Shown piece after piece: positions 35,201 to 50,200 of a DNA stretch of 64,000 nucleotides. Source of the DNA: Struthio camelus (taxonomy: Eukaryota; Chordata; Aves; Struthioniformes; Struthionidae); assembly GCF_040807025.1 (NCBI RefSeq), contig NC_090944.1, positions 110,360,238 through 110,424,237 on the forward strand, written 5' to 3'. The notes beneath the pieces were generated by a model. That model saw nothing but the letters and a program-made list of their open reading frames with translations. It did not search any database and had not been told where the DNA came from. Both the position numbers and the translations under genes were made by a program. Each line of letters opens with the position of its first letter. Within the stretch, counting starts at the first letter, position 1.

Positions 35201-38200
35201 GAGGTGCTCTATCTTGAATAAAGGCATGGTGAAGAAATGGTAGCCGCAGAGAGTTTTCCAGAGCAGGAAGTCTGGGAATAGGGTGGTAGCCTCATAGTTT
35301 GAACATACTGAAGAAACAATCTGGTCTAAAAGAGAGCGCTCTTGTGAGAGAGTGCTGATGAGCTGGACCCTAACTTCCACACCCAGAAAGTGTCTCAGAT
35401 AAACCCTGGCAGCTTGTACAAGAGACTATATCAGGCATTTTCTTTTTTCTGTACTTTACTTTTCTGGTTATTCTCTAATTTTATACTCCAGAATTTAACC
35501 TTTTATTTTGCTGAGCCGTTTCTTTCTCTAAGGTGATTTTATGCTACAAATAATCTTAGCTAACCCTGTAAAGACACATTATTTCTCTGCAAATGCTAGC
35601 TGCAGACAAACCCTTCAAACAAGTATACAAACTTGGAAGCCCCTGGAAATAAGAATATATTATCCAGAGTACAAGGATCCATTCTGAGACTGGCTGCACC
35701 AAGTGCCAGGATACTGAAAGGCTCCACACAAGAGGGAGGCAAGAGAGAAATAGTCCTAATTTTATGAAACTTTGTACTGTCTTAGCCATCCATACATTTA
35801 TTACAGCATTATTTAGCAGTCCTGACCGAGACTGACACTTCATTAGGTATGCTAGTCCTAGTATTAAACATACTGACAGATGCTATATTTTGTGTCCTAT
35901 TACTATGATTTTGTATTTATTTTTCCTTTAAAGCTTATCTTTGAGATAAATGAGCAAACTGGTTATCATCTAGAGTCCAACGTGGCATATTAATTAAACG
36001 GAAGTAACTGAGAGAATGATAACGTGCACTTAAATGTTTTTAGAAAATGCACCATCTTTATATGTAACTTTCACTTTGCATTGTGTCCCATGATTTCATT
36101 AGCAACATGCTGCACATTAAAGATTTTAATGTAGTGTTCCTCCTAAACAACAGATAGCATATGTGTCTCTAAAAAGAACCTTAGACTTACGATGTACTTA
36201 AAAATTTGCTTTCAGAATAGGATTTTTGTACCTTTTTCACATAATTATGATAAATTCAAAGATATTTTAGACTCACTGTAACGACAGAAGTCTTTTCTTA
36301 CAGATGTATATTGCTATCTTAGTGCACTACAAATTGAATGAAATTCTAAGAGTATAAAACATTTTAATAATGTGCAGATAATCTTGTAATATTTAAACTT
36401 CAAGACAGAGAAATTTAGAAAATAGCAGATAGCAAAGGCAATTTAAAGCCCAGATTGCTTGTGATAGTCCAACTGAAAGAAGCTACACTGGTTTCTAACG
36501 CCCTTCAACAGATTAGTATTCTAAAAGCCTGTTTCTTTTGTTTAAAAACAGATAATTAGTATTTCTCTATATGATTTAATCAACACCAGTATCTTGTTTT
36601 GCAAGACGTAAGTATTATCTAATAATAACAAACAGTTATACTGAGTATTGATTTTGGAATTTATAATGTAATCTCCTGTGCTTTATAAATGGGAGCACTT
36701 TAATGATTTCTAAGATTGTTCTTGATATAACAGGCCTTTAAAACTGATGACTACACTAACAGGATATTGCAGGCAATATGCAAGTTCAAGGACTGCAGGA
36801 GATTCTTGTAATTGCTTTATTTTTATATTATTAATCTGTTCTAACCTCAGTCTAGTTCTCCATGGAATTTTTCTATAAAATTAGTTCACCACAAATATTT
36901 TGGCAAATTCAGAAGCACTACGAAATGAATACAAAAAATTAAATGACCCTTTCTTCTCTAAAGGTGTGTCCTGGAAGTCAGGGGGTAAGTCAAATACCAC
37001 AGGGTAGAGTAATTTTGTTTACTGTATTTTTAAAACAAAAAGTTCATAAACCACAAAACTTAGTCAGTAAGATTATCATCTCAATATCTTTCATAAACTC
37101 CAGTTTAAGCAGAAATTTTGAAGAGGGAGTGGAGGATAGGAAACAAACACTCCTATCCTAAACCTCGGATGCTATTCCCTAGACTAAGTGCTAACAAATT
37201 CCCAAATAAATACAAAGTGAAGAAATGGAGAAACTTCTGTCAAGAAACCTTCACAGCTTGGCTTCAGTATGGATGATGAGATTATTTCAGTGAAATAATC
37301 CTGGAAGAGAGCTAGAGGGAAAATTCAATTCCTTCATTTCTAAAGAAACCACAGAATGAAAACTTTCATGTCTAACAATGTTCCTCCTGCTAAATGTTTA
37401 TCAATTGGGGAAAAAAAAACAAACAGGAAAAACCCCCCTAAAATTGACTAAAATTCTTGAATTCAAGTTATTTAAAGGCAAAAAGGGTGCTATGGGCATA
37501 CCCTACAAGTACTTCAGCATGGCAGTGGTTCTGGAATAACAGACTGAACAGCTATTGGAAAACAACTACATACCTGGTTTTTCTGAGCTCTCATGACATC
37601 AACTTCATACTCAGCATATTGTAAATCCTGAGCAGGGTCCTTTGTATATTGTAAATCACAGGAATTCTAAAATAAAAATGAGAAAACATAAATCACAAAT
37701 TTAATCTTCTGTTCCTTCAACAAGGAGACGCCATGTGGTAGAGTCTAACGGAAGCATTTTGCTTATAATACAAACGTATTAAATTGCTGCCTTTAGGAAG
37801 AGTTTTTTGCTACTGGACACAGATTAGATTAAAAAAACACAATACATTATACTGGACTGGCAAAATGATGAGAAAGTAATAGCGCAGTTAGATCTTAAAC
37901 AACTATGAAATAAGAATATTTTCTTTCTTTTATTAGTAGCTTCTCTCCTCAGAGAGAAAATATTCCTTCCAGCTCATGATATTCGGACACAGTAAAGTGT
38001 TGCTCCTACGAGAGGCTTCAACGCTCAAAATCATGCTTCAGTTCAGGCCTCCAGAAGTATTACTTCAGTATCTGAGAAACACTTCAAGGACTGATTATTA
38101 TCTTTTTGCCAAGTACCTGAAATTACATTTACTAACCTTGAGGCAACCATAAATTTAATTCCAAAGAAGAAAATGTGCTAATAAAAAGGAAAATTATCAT

Positions 38201-41200
38201 GTAAGAATTGTTTATATTGTGCTGCACAATTCTTGTTACTCATAACGAACAGAAAGTAGCAAGAAGTCAATCATACAAATGATGGAATAAAATAAAGCAG
38301 AATTCTTACTAGACCAATAGATGAGAAAAGACATTCCCAATGCAAAAAAAACCCCAAAAAACAAAAAACCAAAAAAAAAATCAAACTTAAGTTTAAGGCA
38401 ATATGGAACAGGAAGCTACTTGGCAAATCTTTAAATTAGATTGGTGCTTTCTTTCCAAATACTCCTAGAGACCTTCTGGAGGAAGACCTACTTGCTCTGC
38501 GGATGATTTCCAAAGAATACCACTGATGCAGCTTGCAAGATTCAGACATATATAAAAATCTCTGTGGAAATCGTGCACTGTAATGGGCTAGATGCTTCCC
38601 TTTTCTGAGTAAGGGGCTGTTGTTACTCTGAGTTACTTTAATTTTTTTTTTTTTTTTTTAAGCAATGTTCCTCATCCATAAGCCCCACTCTCAATGCTCA
38701 CATGCCAATACCTGCAGTGAAAATTGAACTGGGTTTTATCATCTCCCTTCCTTCCCATAAAAGGGCATAAGGACCATTACAGAAAAGTACGGGGAACGGT
38801 GCTTAACTTGACACTGCATCTCTTGAGGTTCCACGATTTCACAGCATAAAGATATAAGTGCATTGCACTAAGCATCCTAGTTGCCAGAAGTAATTAGCTA
38901 ATGAAGTCAGATGATGAATCTGTCATTTTCTGGCAGTTAGATGTAACTACAGATCTGAATAACTAGAATAGTATTAAGATTATGGTCAGAACCAAGCTCT
39001 GTGAAATACCTGAAAAATTCAGTTTAAATAATTAATGGTTCTATTTCTATGGTTAAGAGTACTGAAGGCTCTCCAATAATGTATACACATTGTCCAGCTC
39101 AAAACCCCAGTCTAATAATTATTACCACGTCTTTTGGAGACTATACATATATTTTTAAAAGGTTATGAGCAAAAGTTATATGAAAAAATATAGTTTTTGA
39201 AAAGTAAAGTTTAGTCTTCATCATCTTGAGGCACAAGAGGTCACTGTATTGCATGGCATCTTGGTGATGATTTACTCTGGTCACAAATCACTTGAAGTAA
39301 TTTGTAGGGTTTAATATGTAACAAGCAAGTGAGTAGGAAAAGGACAACCGAAAACCTGTCCCACATAAGGGACTGGAGATCCACAGACCAAAAGCTAGAA
39401 AAAGCTCAGTTTGCACAATGTAATATGAGGCACAGTTTCATAGCCCTAAATGATTTAGGCAAGCCATACGGCAAGAAACGGACAGGAACAAAGAACTCTG
39501 ACACAGTCTAGTATAGAAGGAAAAAATGGTAGGCTATATTTGCTCAAGCCAAACAGAAAATTGGGAATTTTGATTTACTAACAACAGCAATTACTTTAAT
39601 TCAAAAGGAATGTTTAGGTTTTTACCTAAATAGGTAAAATAGCTGCCAAGTGATTCTCATTACCTTGCTAATCCAAACACTTCCCATAGAGTTCCCACAG
39701 GAAAATTACAAACTTTAGCAAGGAACTCTAGCACACTGGCCTGATTCAAAGTCTCATGCCCTAAGAGAATAAGGGTCATCAGCTTGCTGCAGCCAGGAAG
39801 AGCTCTCCTCTTGAAACATCACTGGCATCTGGTTTAGGCATTAGGGCACACGTCACCTTATAAAGTTCCAAAAAAGGTGAGTATAGGATCTCTCTCGATA
39901 TCACGGAAGGCAATGGTATTACTTTGGAAAAAACAGAGGGTTACAGCATCGATACTTTTCTTATTTCTAAATGTAGGAAGGTGACTGAAGATTTAGAAGC
40001 TAAAAATCAAAGCACCACTACCTAAAAATATATATTTATTTATGAATTAAAGACATTGGAAGAAACAGAACTGCTAAATGTTTTTTCAAGAGACTGAAAT
40101 TCCAGTCACTAGACTTGATGGACAAAAAGTAGTAGTAATATTACTACTATTCTAAGACAAAAGAAGTTGTGCATCAGACACTTAAATATGTACCTTGGGA
40201 GGAAATGTTTTCTCAAATACTTTTTTCCACAGTTCCAAAGGCGTGTTTGCACGCAGTTTTCCAATATCGCTATCAGAAGCAGGTGGTGGTCCTAAGGATT
40301 ATAGCAGAGCACAAAATAATACAAGTATGCTGTCATAACAACATGAACTATCAAATCACTTTGGACCACGGTCCACCTAATTTAATATTTTATCTTCAAC
40401 AGTGACAAGCTGCTACAAGCTTTGAAAAAGCATTGATCTCCTATCATGAAAGAGGCTGTGTTACTATTGCATATTATTATTATTTTGTTAGGATCTAAGC
40501 TTGACCATATCTTATCATTTGAAGTAGTAACGATACTTTACTACTACTTCACAAAACTGCACAGGTAACTGTCCATAATATAAATACTGAATCTTCATTT
40601 TAAACTTTCTAAGCCAGTTGCTTTAATGATCAGTTAAATCATGCGCTAAAATTTAAATTAATATTTAATCTGTTTAAATTTTTTTTTCTAGTTTTCATAA
40701 ACAATTTAAGACATAAACGGAACAGGAAATGTCCTAACCTATTTGGTTCAGCGAATCCAGGCCTGCTGGTATAAACAGAGGTCTGCTGTGATCCACTGAT
40801 ACAGACTTACTAAACAGAGGGGAAAAAAAGTGAACATTTAGCAATCAACTATAAAAATTACATTATTCTAGCCAAGACTAAGACTGTCATTGGGCTCTGC
40901 ACACAAATATAACTAAATAAAAATCTATTCAATTATATTGGTGACCATGCTCCTACTTTGTCAGTTTTGAGATCAAAACAAAGAGTTATTGTTGCCTGGT
41001 ACAGAGAGACATGCAGTTGAGATGCAGGAGTAAAATGGCATGAACCAAAATCTTGCAGAGATGCTATTTTTGAAGAAAATATTTGGGTTATTAAAATACT
41101 CTTATGAAGTAATTGTAAACTCTGGGCAACTCATTTAATAGTAGGATAAAAATTATGTTACCTTTTATCAAAGCCAAATGCCAAGTTATTAATAAGAACA

Positions 41201-44200
41201 CGGGCTTTCAGCAGGAGAGCCTCAGATTTACTGGTAAACTAAAGGAAATCAGAAAATAAAATATACATTATGATCTTCAAGCATAGAAATATTACATGTT
41301 ATGTCATTTGCACAGAAGATTACAAATAGAGCCTGGCTAGTTCCTGACCTCAGCAAATTAAGTGTATGTTCACTCGATTCACTAGGATAAAAATCTCACC
41401 CTCCCTTTCCAAAACATGAATATATTTGTCACTAAGTATATAGATCAAGAAAGACTAAAAATAGCATTACAGAAAAAAGATTAAAGATTAATATATGGAT
41501 TCACAGTTTCTGAAGCATACACATTAAACTAACAGATACAAATTTTTTGCTTGAGATGAATGAGTTAAGATTTTAAACTATATTAAAAATTATCCACAAT
41601 ACCAAGAACATTTAGAGATGTAACAAACAACTATAAATGTGTTCACACATCATAAAAGTAGCTTGATAGTCAGAGGGAGACTTGGTACCGATTTCTCAGA
41701 AAAGAGCTCCCAGAATATCTTCTCAAGCAGCGTGCTTATTTCTCTCTTTTGTATCTTTTGTATCTTTTGTACAGTATCTTTTGATACTTTTGTATCTTAA
41801 CAAATTCACGTCTTTGAGAACCAAGTTAGATCCCTAGTGAAGGAAATGAAGCTTCTCCCACTGATTTCGATGGGAATCAGGATTTAGTATCCAAAGAGGA
41901 GTATTAAGCTCCTACTTTTTCATTTTTAATTAAAATAACATTTAAATACATTTTTAAAGATCAATATGGTATTATTCTCAGTGAACAAAAGAGGAATTCA
42001 CATGCCATAAAGGAAAACAAAAATCTGTCACCTAAAGTCCTCTTAAAACTGCAAGATACCTGGCCTTACAGTGATGCTTCAGATGAGTATCCTTAAACTG
42101 CTGGGAAGATGTGCCCTTTGATCCATGATTTTAAATCTACAGAAGCCTGGTCGCTAGACACAAGCTCATACTGCTACCAAATGGGCCATTTCTCTACTTC
42201 TACCTAGGACAATCACTTTTCCTGTCCTGCTTTCTTGTACTAGCAAAAACTTTTGCCCAGCCACACAGTGAACTAAGTTGAGGAACTGAGCTGAATAACA
42301 GGTAACTATTTTGACAGTTTTTGCTGGTACTGGAAATTATGTAGTTTGCTTATTCTCAGGGCATATTCATCCATCTCCAGCCAGTACCTGCAATCCGTTT
42401 GAGAAATTAGGTCATGGAGGGAGCTATTGTAAGAGCAATTACATCCTATTTTCTCTAAGAGTTTTATATTTCTATTTTGCAGAATATTATCTCATAGCAT
42501 AAACATTGCTCATCTTTTCTTTCCTTAGCTAAAAAGTGAACATACGCACCACTAATGATGCTCCATAATAATGTGAAACAAATCGAAGCGTCTTGCTTAT
42601 TATTTTCCTCATTTCAGAGTCAAATTCCTGAAAAAGTTGATATTGGAACGTATGTGTAAGAAACAAAACCCAAGATATTACAGCCAGAACTTTTCAATTT
42701 TTTATCTAAACTGCAATGCACTTAGGCTACAATATACGAGGCGTTCAGCTGTCACCGTAATTATATCTTAAGACAGAATCAGTAACAGCCTACTCTGATT
42801 GAAAAGAAATGTCACAATTTTCTTTTGTTTCTTTTTTTACAGAGGCAGCCTAACTCAGTCAGTATATTATTCTAGAAAAAGTTTCTTAATTGGGAATAAG
42901 TATTCAATTTCCAGTTAGTTTCTATTCCCTTTTGTTTTAAATTTTTAGAAGGAGAAATACTGCCTACTAGAACAAGGGTTTATTTTTCTTTTTGTCAAAA
43001 TATTTGAATGTCAGTAAACCTTTGGCTACATGCTTTCTAAATTATAATAGTTGCAAGATTTGAAAGGTGCATCAAAATATTTTTTAATCAATATTTCTTT
43101 AATATAAGATCATATAGATGGCCCTCCCTGCAGAGAGTGGATGAAAACCTGGTCCGAATGGAGCCCAGAAGATTCTGTTCATAGATGCCAATGGAATTAG
43201 GCTTGTTTTGAGTGTTTATTACACGAGAGTTATTGATTTTAAAGGGGTCATGGCTCAGCATAAAGCCCCAGTATGAAAGAATGCCCAGCACCTTATTAAA
43301 ACAAATTAAATAATTCAGAGTCAACCTAGCATCAAAGCACTATGTTGTCATCTAGAGAAGCACAAGATGCCAGCAAGCCAGCTCAAAATCAAACATGCTC
43401 TTCTAGCTTCTTATGAGCAAGTGCTACTTGAAAATTAAGTACACATTTGTTTTAATTTTTGAAATACTGGGAGGGAATCGAGCAGTATTACTTCCTGATA
43501 TTTCTTCCTTCTCCCCACCAATACCCCTAAGAGATGCAATTACTCACTGGTCTGTAAAAACTGGTAAAATAAATACTTTAAAAAAAGCAAATTTGAGAAT
43601 GAAATAACAGTTTACTGTTCTTTCTACCACAACCACCAAAAATTGTGGCCAGCTGACTTGAGAGATGCATCTTCCATTGTATATAGATACAGCTGCAGTC
43701 AGAAGGGACAGATGGAGCTGGATTTCTCTCATTATAAAAGAAAGGGATCAACATGATGTCTCCTTGCTTCCTTCCTTGGTCTGCAGCTATTTATATCTGC
43801 AGTCTTTTCAAGAATATCACAGAAATCATCTATTTGGGAGTGTTCTGTGAAGGAATGACAGCATGTCTGCCATAATGCCATTGGATGGAAAGATTTTTTG
43901 TGTTAGAAGGCTGACTGGTCATATTTTTGGTCACATGATCACTATTATGCTACCAAGATTTTATTATATTGTAGAATCTTTACCAGGAATCTTTTCATTA
44001 TAAATATAAAATATTACTTACATGAAAGATATCATATTTGCTTCCAATTATCACAAGAGGCAATGGAAAAGGGTCAACTAACTCATAATCCTATTAAACA
44101 GATACATTACAGTTAAGCAGCGTAAGAAAAGTGTAGAAGATTGATATAGTTAAAGGAAAGGCGCTAAGATTAACTCACAGAAGACAAGGCTTATTCTTTC

Positions 44201-47200
44201 AAGCCTTAAATTAGAAACATAACTTTAATTCAGTATCCATACCATATTCTACAGTTTTCTCAGTTTCTTCAGAAGTGGTCAGGACACAACCCCTCTGAGC
44301 AGTCAGAATATTAATCAGCATTAAATTGATAGCATGGGCTCTTGCACTATATACTCCACCTCTAACATCAGATGAGGGCCAGGGAAGGGAAGCAGGTAAA
44401 GCCTCTATATACTCTCCCTCTCACAGCAACTCTCAGTTTGGACTAGCATAACTGGCTCTCTGACACGTTCCCCTCTTTGCATCATACCCAAAGTAATGCA
44501 GACGCTAGCCAAAGAAAATTAAACAGAACGACTTGCTTGTGTCACACATTTGTCCTGCCCACGTCGTGTTCTCCAAATTCTTCTAAAAATTAAGTTTGAT
44601 TATGAACAGAGAGAGGAAAACACCACCCAATGACTGTTAAAGTGCAAATAACTATCAGTGGAAGAAAACAGCTCTAGGATGTAGATTTACTGTTAAATAC
44701 ATTACAATAATCCTCAAGTTATCTGGCAGGTTTTCCAGAAATCCACATGACTTTAAACTATCCTCTCATGTCAGCTGTAGTGGTCAGCTGTCCACATAAT
44801 GATTTAGTGAAGCTGCTTTCACTGCAGCAGAGTGGAAGAGACCCATGTTGTAACAGAGGCTGACCTAATTGTTCTCTCCTAAAGCTGGTTACTTTGCATA
44901 CAGGTTAAATGACTGTCAGTATATTGGCAAGAAGCTATAAATACTGAAAATCCTTTACTTTGAAAGGAAAAAATAACGGCTCCATTCATACACTGCCAAA
45001 GCAACACCTTTCAGATACATTACCCTCACTTAAAATGGGGTGTATAGAACAGAAAAAAAAAAGGGGGGGGGGAAGAGCTAGTTTCTTAACTAAGAAAAGA
45101 TTAATTCAGAAAAACATCAGAAACATGAAAATATGCATACTGACCTGTATTCATCTAGCTTTTCAACTTTTGATTACGAAATATTTTAGGTGCATTCAGC
45201 CTTTTTAAAGGAAGTTTGCCCTCGATACACTTATGCTTTACCATCATAGCCAAAAATTCCTTATGCAGTATAATGGAATATACGCAGTTATTAAGAAAAC
45301 CTCTCTGAACCTCATCAAGCCCTATTAATCATAAAAATATCTTTAGCTACAAAAAAGCAGATAAAAATTTCCTTAAATTGTCAGCTACTTTTTTGACTCT
45401 TAAAGACAGTATTTCCTCCTACAAAAGGGACATTATTTATTTCTTGAACAATGATGAAAGTTTAAAGAGAACCTAGTAGTAACATAACATTGTGTTTGCC
45501 CTCCCTGCTGTTTTCCATAATGAAGGCTGAATAGAAATGCTAGTTCAGAATGTATAATTATGTTCCCTACAGGGCAAGTATAAAAAGCCTTTTCTTCTTA
45601 ACAATTAATAATTTTTTTTAATTATTGAAAGAAGTTTGTGGTTTTCAGATACTGAAAGCCCAATATGTAACTCTGATATTGTGGTCGTGATTTGTGTCCA
45701 TGTGCATTTGAAGGCATCTTCTTTTTGTGAACTACTTTCTCTAAAAGTAAAAAATCAAAATCATAATCCAGCAGAACAGGAGTCCTATACTCTAAATCTA
45801 TTGAGTACTGCATATGTTGCTTTCTTAAAAATATTAAGTTACTTTTCAATTTTTGAACTGCATTGAGCATTTGCAAAATTGCAGCATTTTATAGAAGTTA
45901 CAGTGTCTAGATTTATGTTCCAAGTCTCTGAACTGCTGAATACCTATTTACGTGTTATATATGCACAACATTTGTAGAGGTTTAAAGCACAATGCCTTTT
46001 CATTTCTATTGCGCATAATCTAGTTTAGCTTTTCCAGAGATTTAGTTAGCAATTATGTTTAAAGAATTGATGTTAACATTTCTGAAACTTTATAATTTAA
46101 TTAGTTGTCAGATTATCAAAAGGCATTGAGTTTGTGATAGACATTTAAATAAATGCAAAGTATATAGTCATGTTGATGGCTGTTATAACTATATTCTTTG
46201 CTTAAATTTGTACCTTCAGCTAGTCTCTTGCTAGATGACTTTTGTACATTCTAGTTTTCATCTTCATTTAAAAAAAGATGAGGGGGGGAAAAAAGCAAAC
46301 TGCTACTCTAAAACTATTTCTTTTGATTGGTGTAACATGCCATAACAATCACATTAGATATCTAACAAAAAGATATAAGAAACCTTCTTTCCTTGTTTCT
46401 GCTCTTACTGAATTTTTATTAAATTGCTATAATTTTCCAGTGAACAGGTTCATCTACATCAAATGGATTTTCAGTCAGGCATAAAAATCTAAAAGAGTTG
46501 TTTACGATTTTCAAACGCGTTATCTTTAACTGTATAAAGGCCTGTGACATCTTGAGAAAACATTAGAAGTAACTTACTGGATGATCCTTCTGTAGATTGT
46601 TCCACATCCTCTGTTTAATTTCAGTAGCTACGTCAGGATTTGTCTTTTCCAGTTTGGTTAGAATTTTGTTCACGTGGTTCCTGGTGACCTGCAGAAGACT
46701 TTCCATGGTAGTCCAGAGTTCGTTAGGTTTGGAAAGATCCAATACAAGAACTATAGCAAATGTCCTATTTAAAAGAAAAGGCATTATTTGGTAAAATCTT
46801 TAGCATATAACACAATTAGCATTGTCCTCTACAATCACACCTTAACTACAAATGCTGAAAGCAAAATATGTGAAAATACAAGTGCTAAGATAGAACTATA
46901 TAGAACAGCAAAAGGAGATGGCTTTTAATAATACTCTGAGCTCTGAGGAAACCTATTCATTGTCTTGTTCAGAGCTATTACTTTGGCAACTTCCCATCAT
47001 AAGTTTTTAGGGACTGCTTATGTATATATGTGTGTATATACATGTACCAAACTTAATTTCTGGAGATTTTGTTTCAAAGCAGTAGAATTTGCAAGTGTCC
47101 TGAGCCCATCTAGCTCCTTCCTCCTGTATCACTTCAGTCTAACAATACCATGTATCCCTCCCAGTTGAAGCAATGTTAACAAACGTCAGGCTCTTTCCTA

Positions 47201-50200
47201 ACCTTGTACATATTATACAGTTCTGTACTTTAGTTATTCTTTTGTAATATGAAACAGAAAAAGTTGGTAAGGGGCATTATTCTGTGACACGGACTGCTGT
47301 ACCAATTAGTTGGAACCTCAAATAAGCATATGAGAATGTCTTCTGAAAGACAGATCAAGAAAGAAAGAAGACTGAGTACTCAAAACATACATATCAGCTA
47401 CCAGGACTACAACAGGAAATTCTTGCATATAAACTCTTTTCCTCTTCCACGAAACCCCCCTGAAAGTTCCAACATTAAAACGCAGCTGTGAAGCAGAACA
47501 TTGCAAATGCAGCAAACTGACTGGATACAATGATTCTTTCATGTTCCACCGTGACTTTAGAAAGTGGATTCCAAAGAAGAATGATACCAGAAACACTACA
47601 AAGCAAAATAAATGTCCAATTTCACTTTAGAATGCAATGAAAAAAAAAAAATCTATTGAAATGTCTCTTGGTGAAACTAGATATAGTTCATGGAATTTTT
47701 AAATAATTCCTTGACTACAGGCAGATGAGAAAACCAGTGAAAAACATTTTACTGAAAGGGTAGTATTTTTGTGTGGTATGTTAAAATACTGCCTTACAAA
47801 CAAACATGGTCTTAAGGGTCTGTGATGGGATAGCAACATTTTTCTTTAAGATCATCCATACTAGAAGATTCCTTATCAGCCAAGAGCAGGGAGAAGACTG
47901 AGGAGCTGGAGCTCAGCTAAATTCATTCAGATAATGGTTCAACACTGCTAGTTGATTTTTCCTTCCAACTCACTAAGCAATTCTGGCAACAAGAAGCTTC
48001 ACGTGCCAGAAGTGTTTCTTTTTTCCTTCTGTATTAATGTATCAAGTCATGACATTTTCTCACGAGCCAGTACAGTAGCAAATGTAGGTGATAAAAAATA
48101 ACAGCCTTCCCAATAATTTTCAATGGAAATTAAAGCTCGCTACCAAAGGAATAAAGCAATGCATCAGAATATAAATATAATATGTGAGGTTTTTTCCATT
48201 CTTTTCCCTCCTTCAACTCTTTTTTTTCCCCCTAACAAGAAGGAAAACACAAAACGTCCCCCCCATCACCTTCTCTTTTCTTTATGCAAATAGCATCTAC
48301 CTTCTTCTTCCTGTGGTACTGCTACTCTTTTATGGATTATTCTCCCTACATTCTCTTTATTGTCTCTTAATTCACTTTCCTTTTCTTCTCAAATTGTTTT
48401 AATAGTTTTAGTCTCTCAGAAACATCATCTCTCTTCTCTTGTATGATCTTCTTTTCATCAGATGGCCGCGCTACTTCTTCCCAAAATATTTTCTCCTTAC
48501 TGTCTTTACCTTGTCCTTCACCCTAAAAAACCTCCCCTCACAGAGAGACTGCATGCAGAAGTGGGAAGCCAGATTTTATCTTTGATATGCCCCCCAGCTG
48601 CTCTTTCTGCTCTTCAACTGACCATAAAAAGAAGCTAAGTATTCTCTTTTTCTGTGTCTCTTGTACCAGCTACTTAAGGTCAACCCACTTCCCTCATGGC
48701 GCTGCTTTCTCTTGTTGTTGGAGATTGCTAAGAACTTGGCTTATTAGGAGAGAATCATGAAAAGGAAGGTCAAAGAAAAGTATCAGTGGTATTAGCATGA
48801 TTTTTAGAAAAATTCACAAACGTTTTATCTAGTATTTTGAAAGTTTTCCACAATGAAAAGTCTAGAGATTTACTTTTGTTTGAATGAAAGCTGAGATCAA
48901 TTTGGTATTTTAATATCAAGCACTTACCTTATGTTGCTGCTAGTGATTGGTATTCGAATCAGTTCCAGTAATGAGGTTCCACCACCTAGTTCCCAAAAAT
49001 GAGCTACATCTTTAGGCTGCAAAAGAGTTTCTTTGCATTAGAAACGTGCATTTCCATGCAACATCAATAAAAGATCTTGACGCTGGTAAAATTGGCTTTT
49101 ACATGCAAGTAACTCAGAACTATATTATTTCATTAGTTTTTTCTAAAGAAAAACAAACAAAAAACCCCCAAACAAAATATCAAAGTGAAAAAAACCCCAC
49201 ACGTTCAAGAAATCCCACCTAACACTTATGGAAGACTCCTGGCAAACCTGTGACTACCTTGATAAATGACTACTTTAAAATAAGAAAACCCAAAAAGTAG
49301 CGTGATTAATGTTAAACACAAAAACTCATGTTATCTTCCTTTCGCTTTTGTTCGTTGCAACTAGAGAAAGTATCAGACTCAGGCTTTTGGAGATGCTTGC
49401 AACTGGGAAAGTAACGTACCTTATCTTCCTTTTCAGTTTCTGGGAAAAGTTATAAATGATTTTTATCTTTCAGATGGAGTCAGTTCTTTCATTCCTTGCT
49501 TCAGTAATAAAACAGTAATTACCTGAGGCAATAGTTGTTATTGCTGGGCAGTGTTGTGCAGTGATGGGAACTGGTTCGATATTTCTGTTAACATAATCTA
49601 CAGCGCAGAACTTCATAACATTAACAGTTAACAGAAAAATTTAACTAAGATTTAATATCCGCTAAGACGAGTATTTTGCTCATAAATCTGGTTATAAAGT
49701 ATCTTCATTGATTTATACTTATTTTATATTCTAAAGACAAAGCTGAAGACTTGCATCCAAAGTAAAACTATGCATCATCTTACAACAGGAAAATAAAAGC
49801 ACTCATACACTACAGACAAGGCAGTGTTTATAGATGAAATTGATTGCTTTGTGTTATACTTTAGTCTGATCTAATGCATTTTAGTGAAAAGGAAAAACAT
49901 TAAAAACATTAAATATAAATTTAAGCTAGCTAATTTTTCTAAAATGAAATTCAAAAAATCCCATTTGTTTCACATACAAATCAATAAGCTAAAACCTAGA
50001 GTTTACTTAAAGAAAAAAAAAAAGGACTATACAGATATATTACAACTTTCTGGGTACTCACTGCATTATGTCTCTTTGCTCTTCTTCCAAATGTATATTC
50101 CAAGGCTAATGTTGGTTTTGGAATCTCTTCCCTATCCAATGAAAAATGATTTTATTTTCTCAAGATCTTCTACAAATATTTAGAACAAATGAAGTCACTT

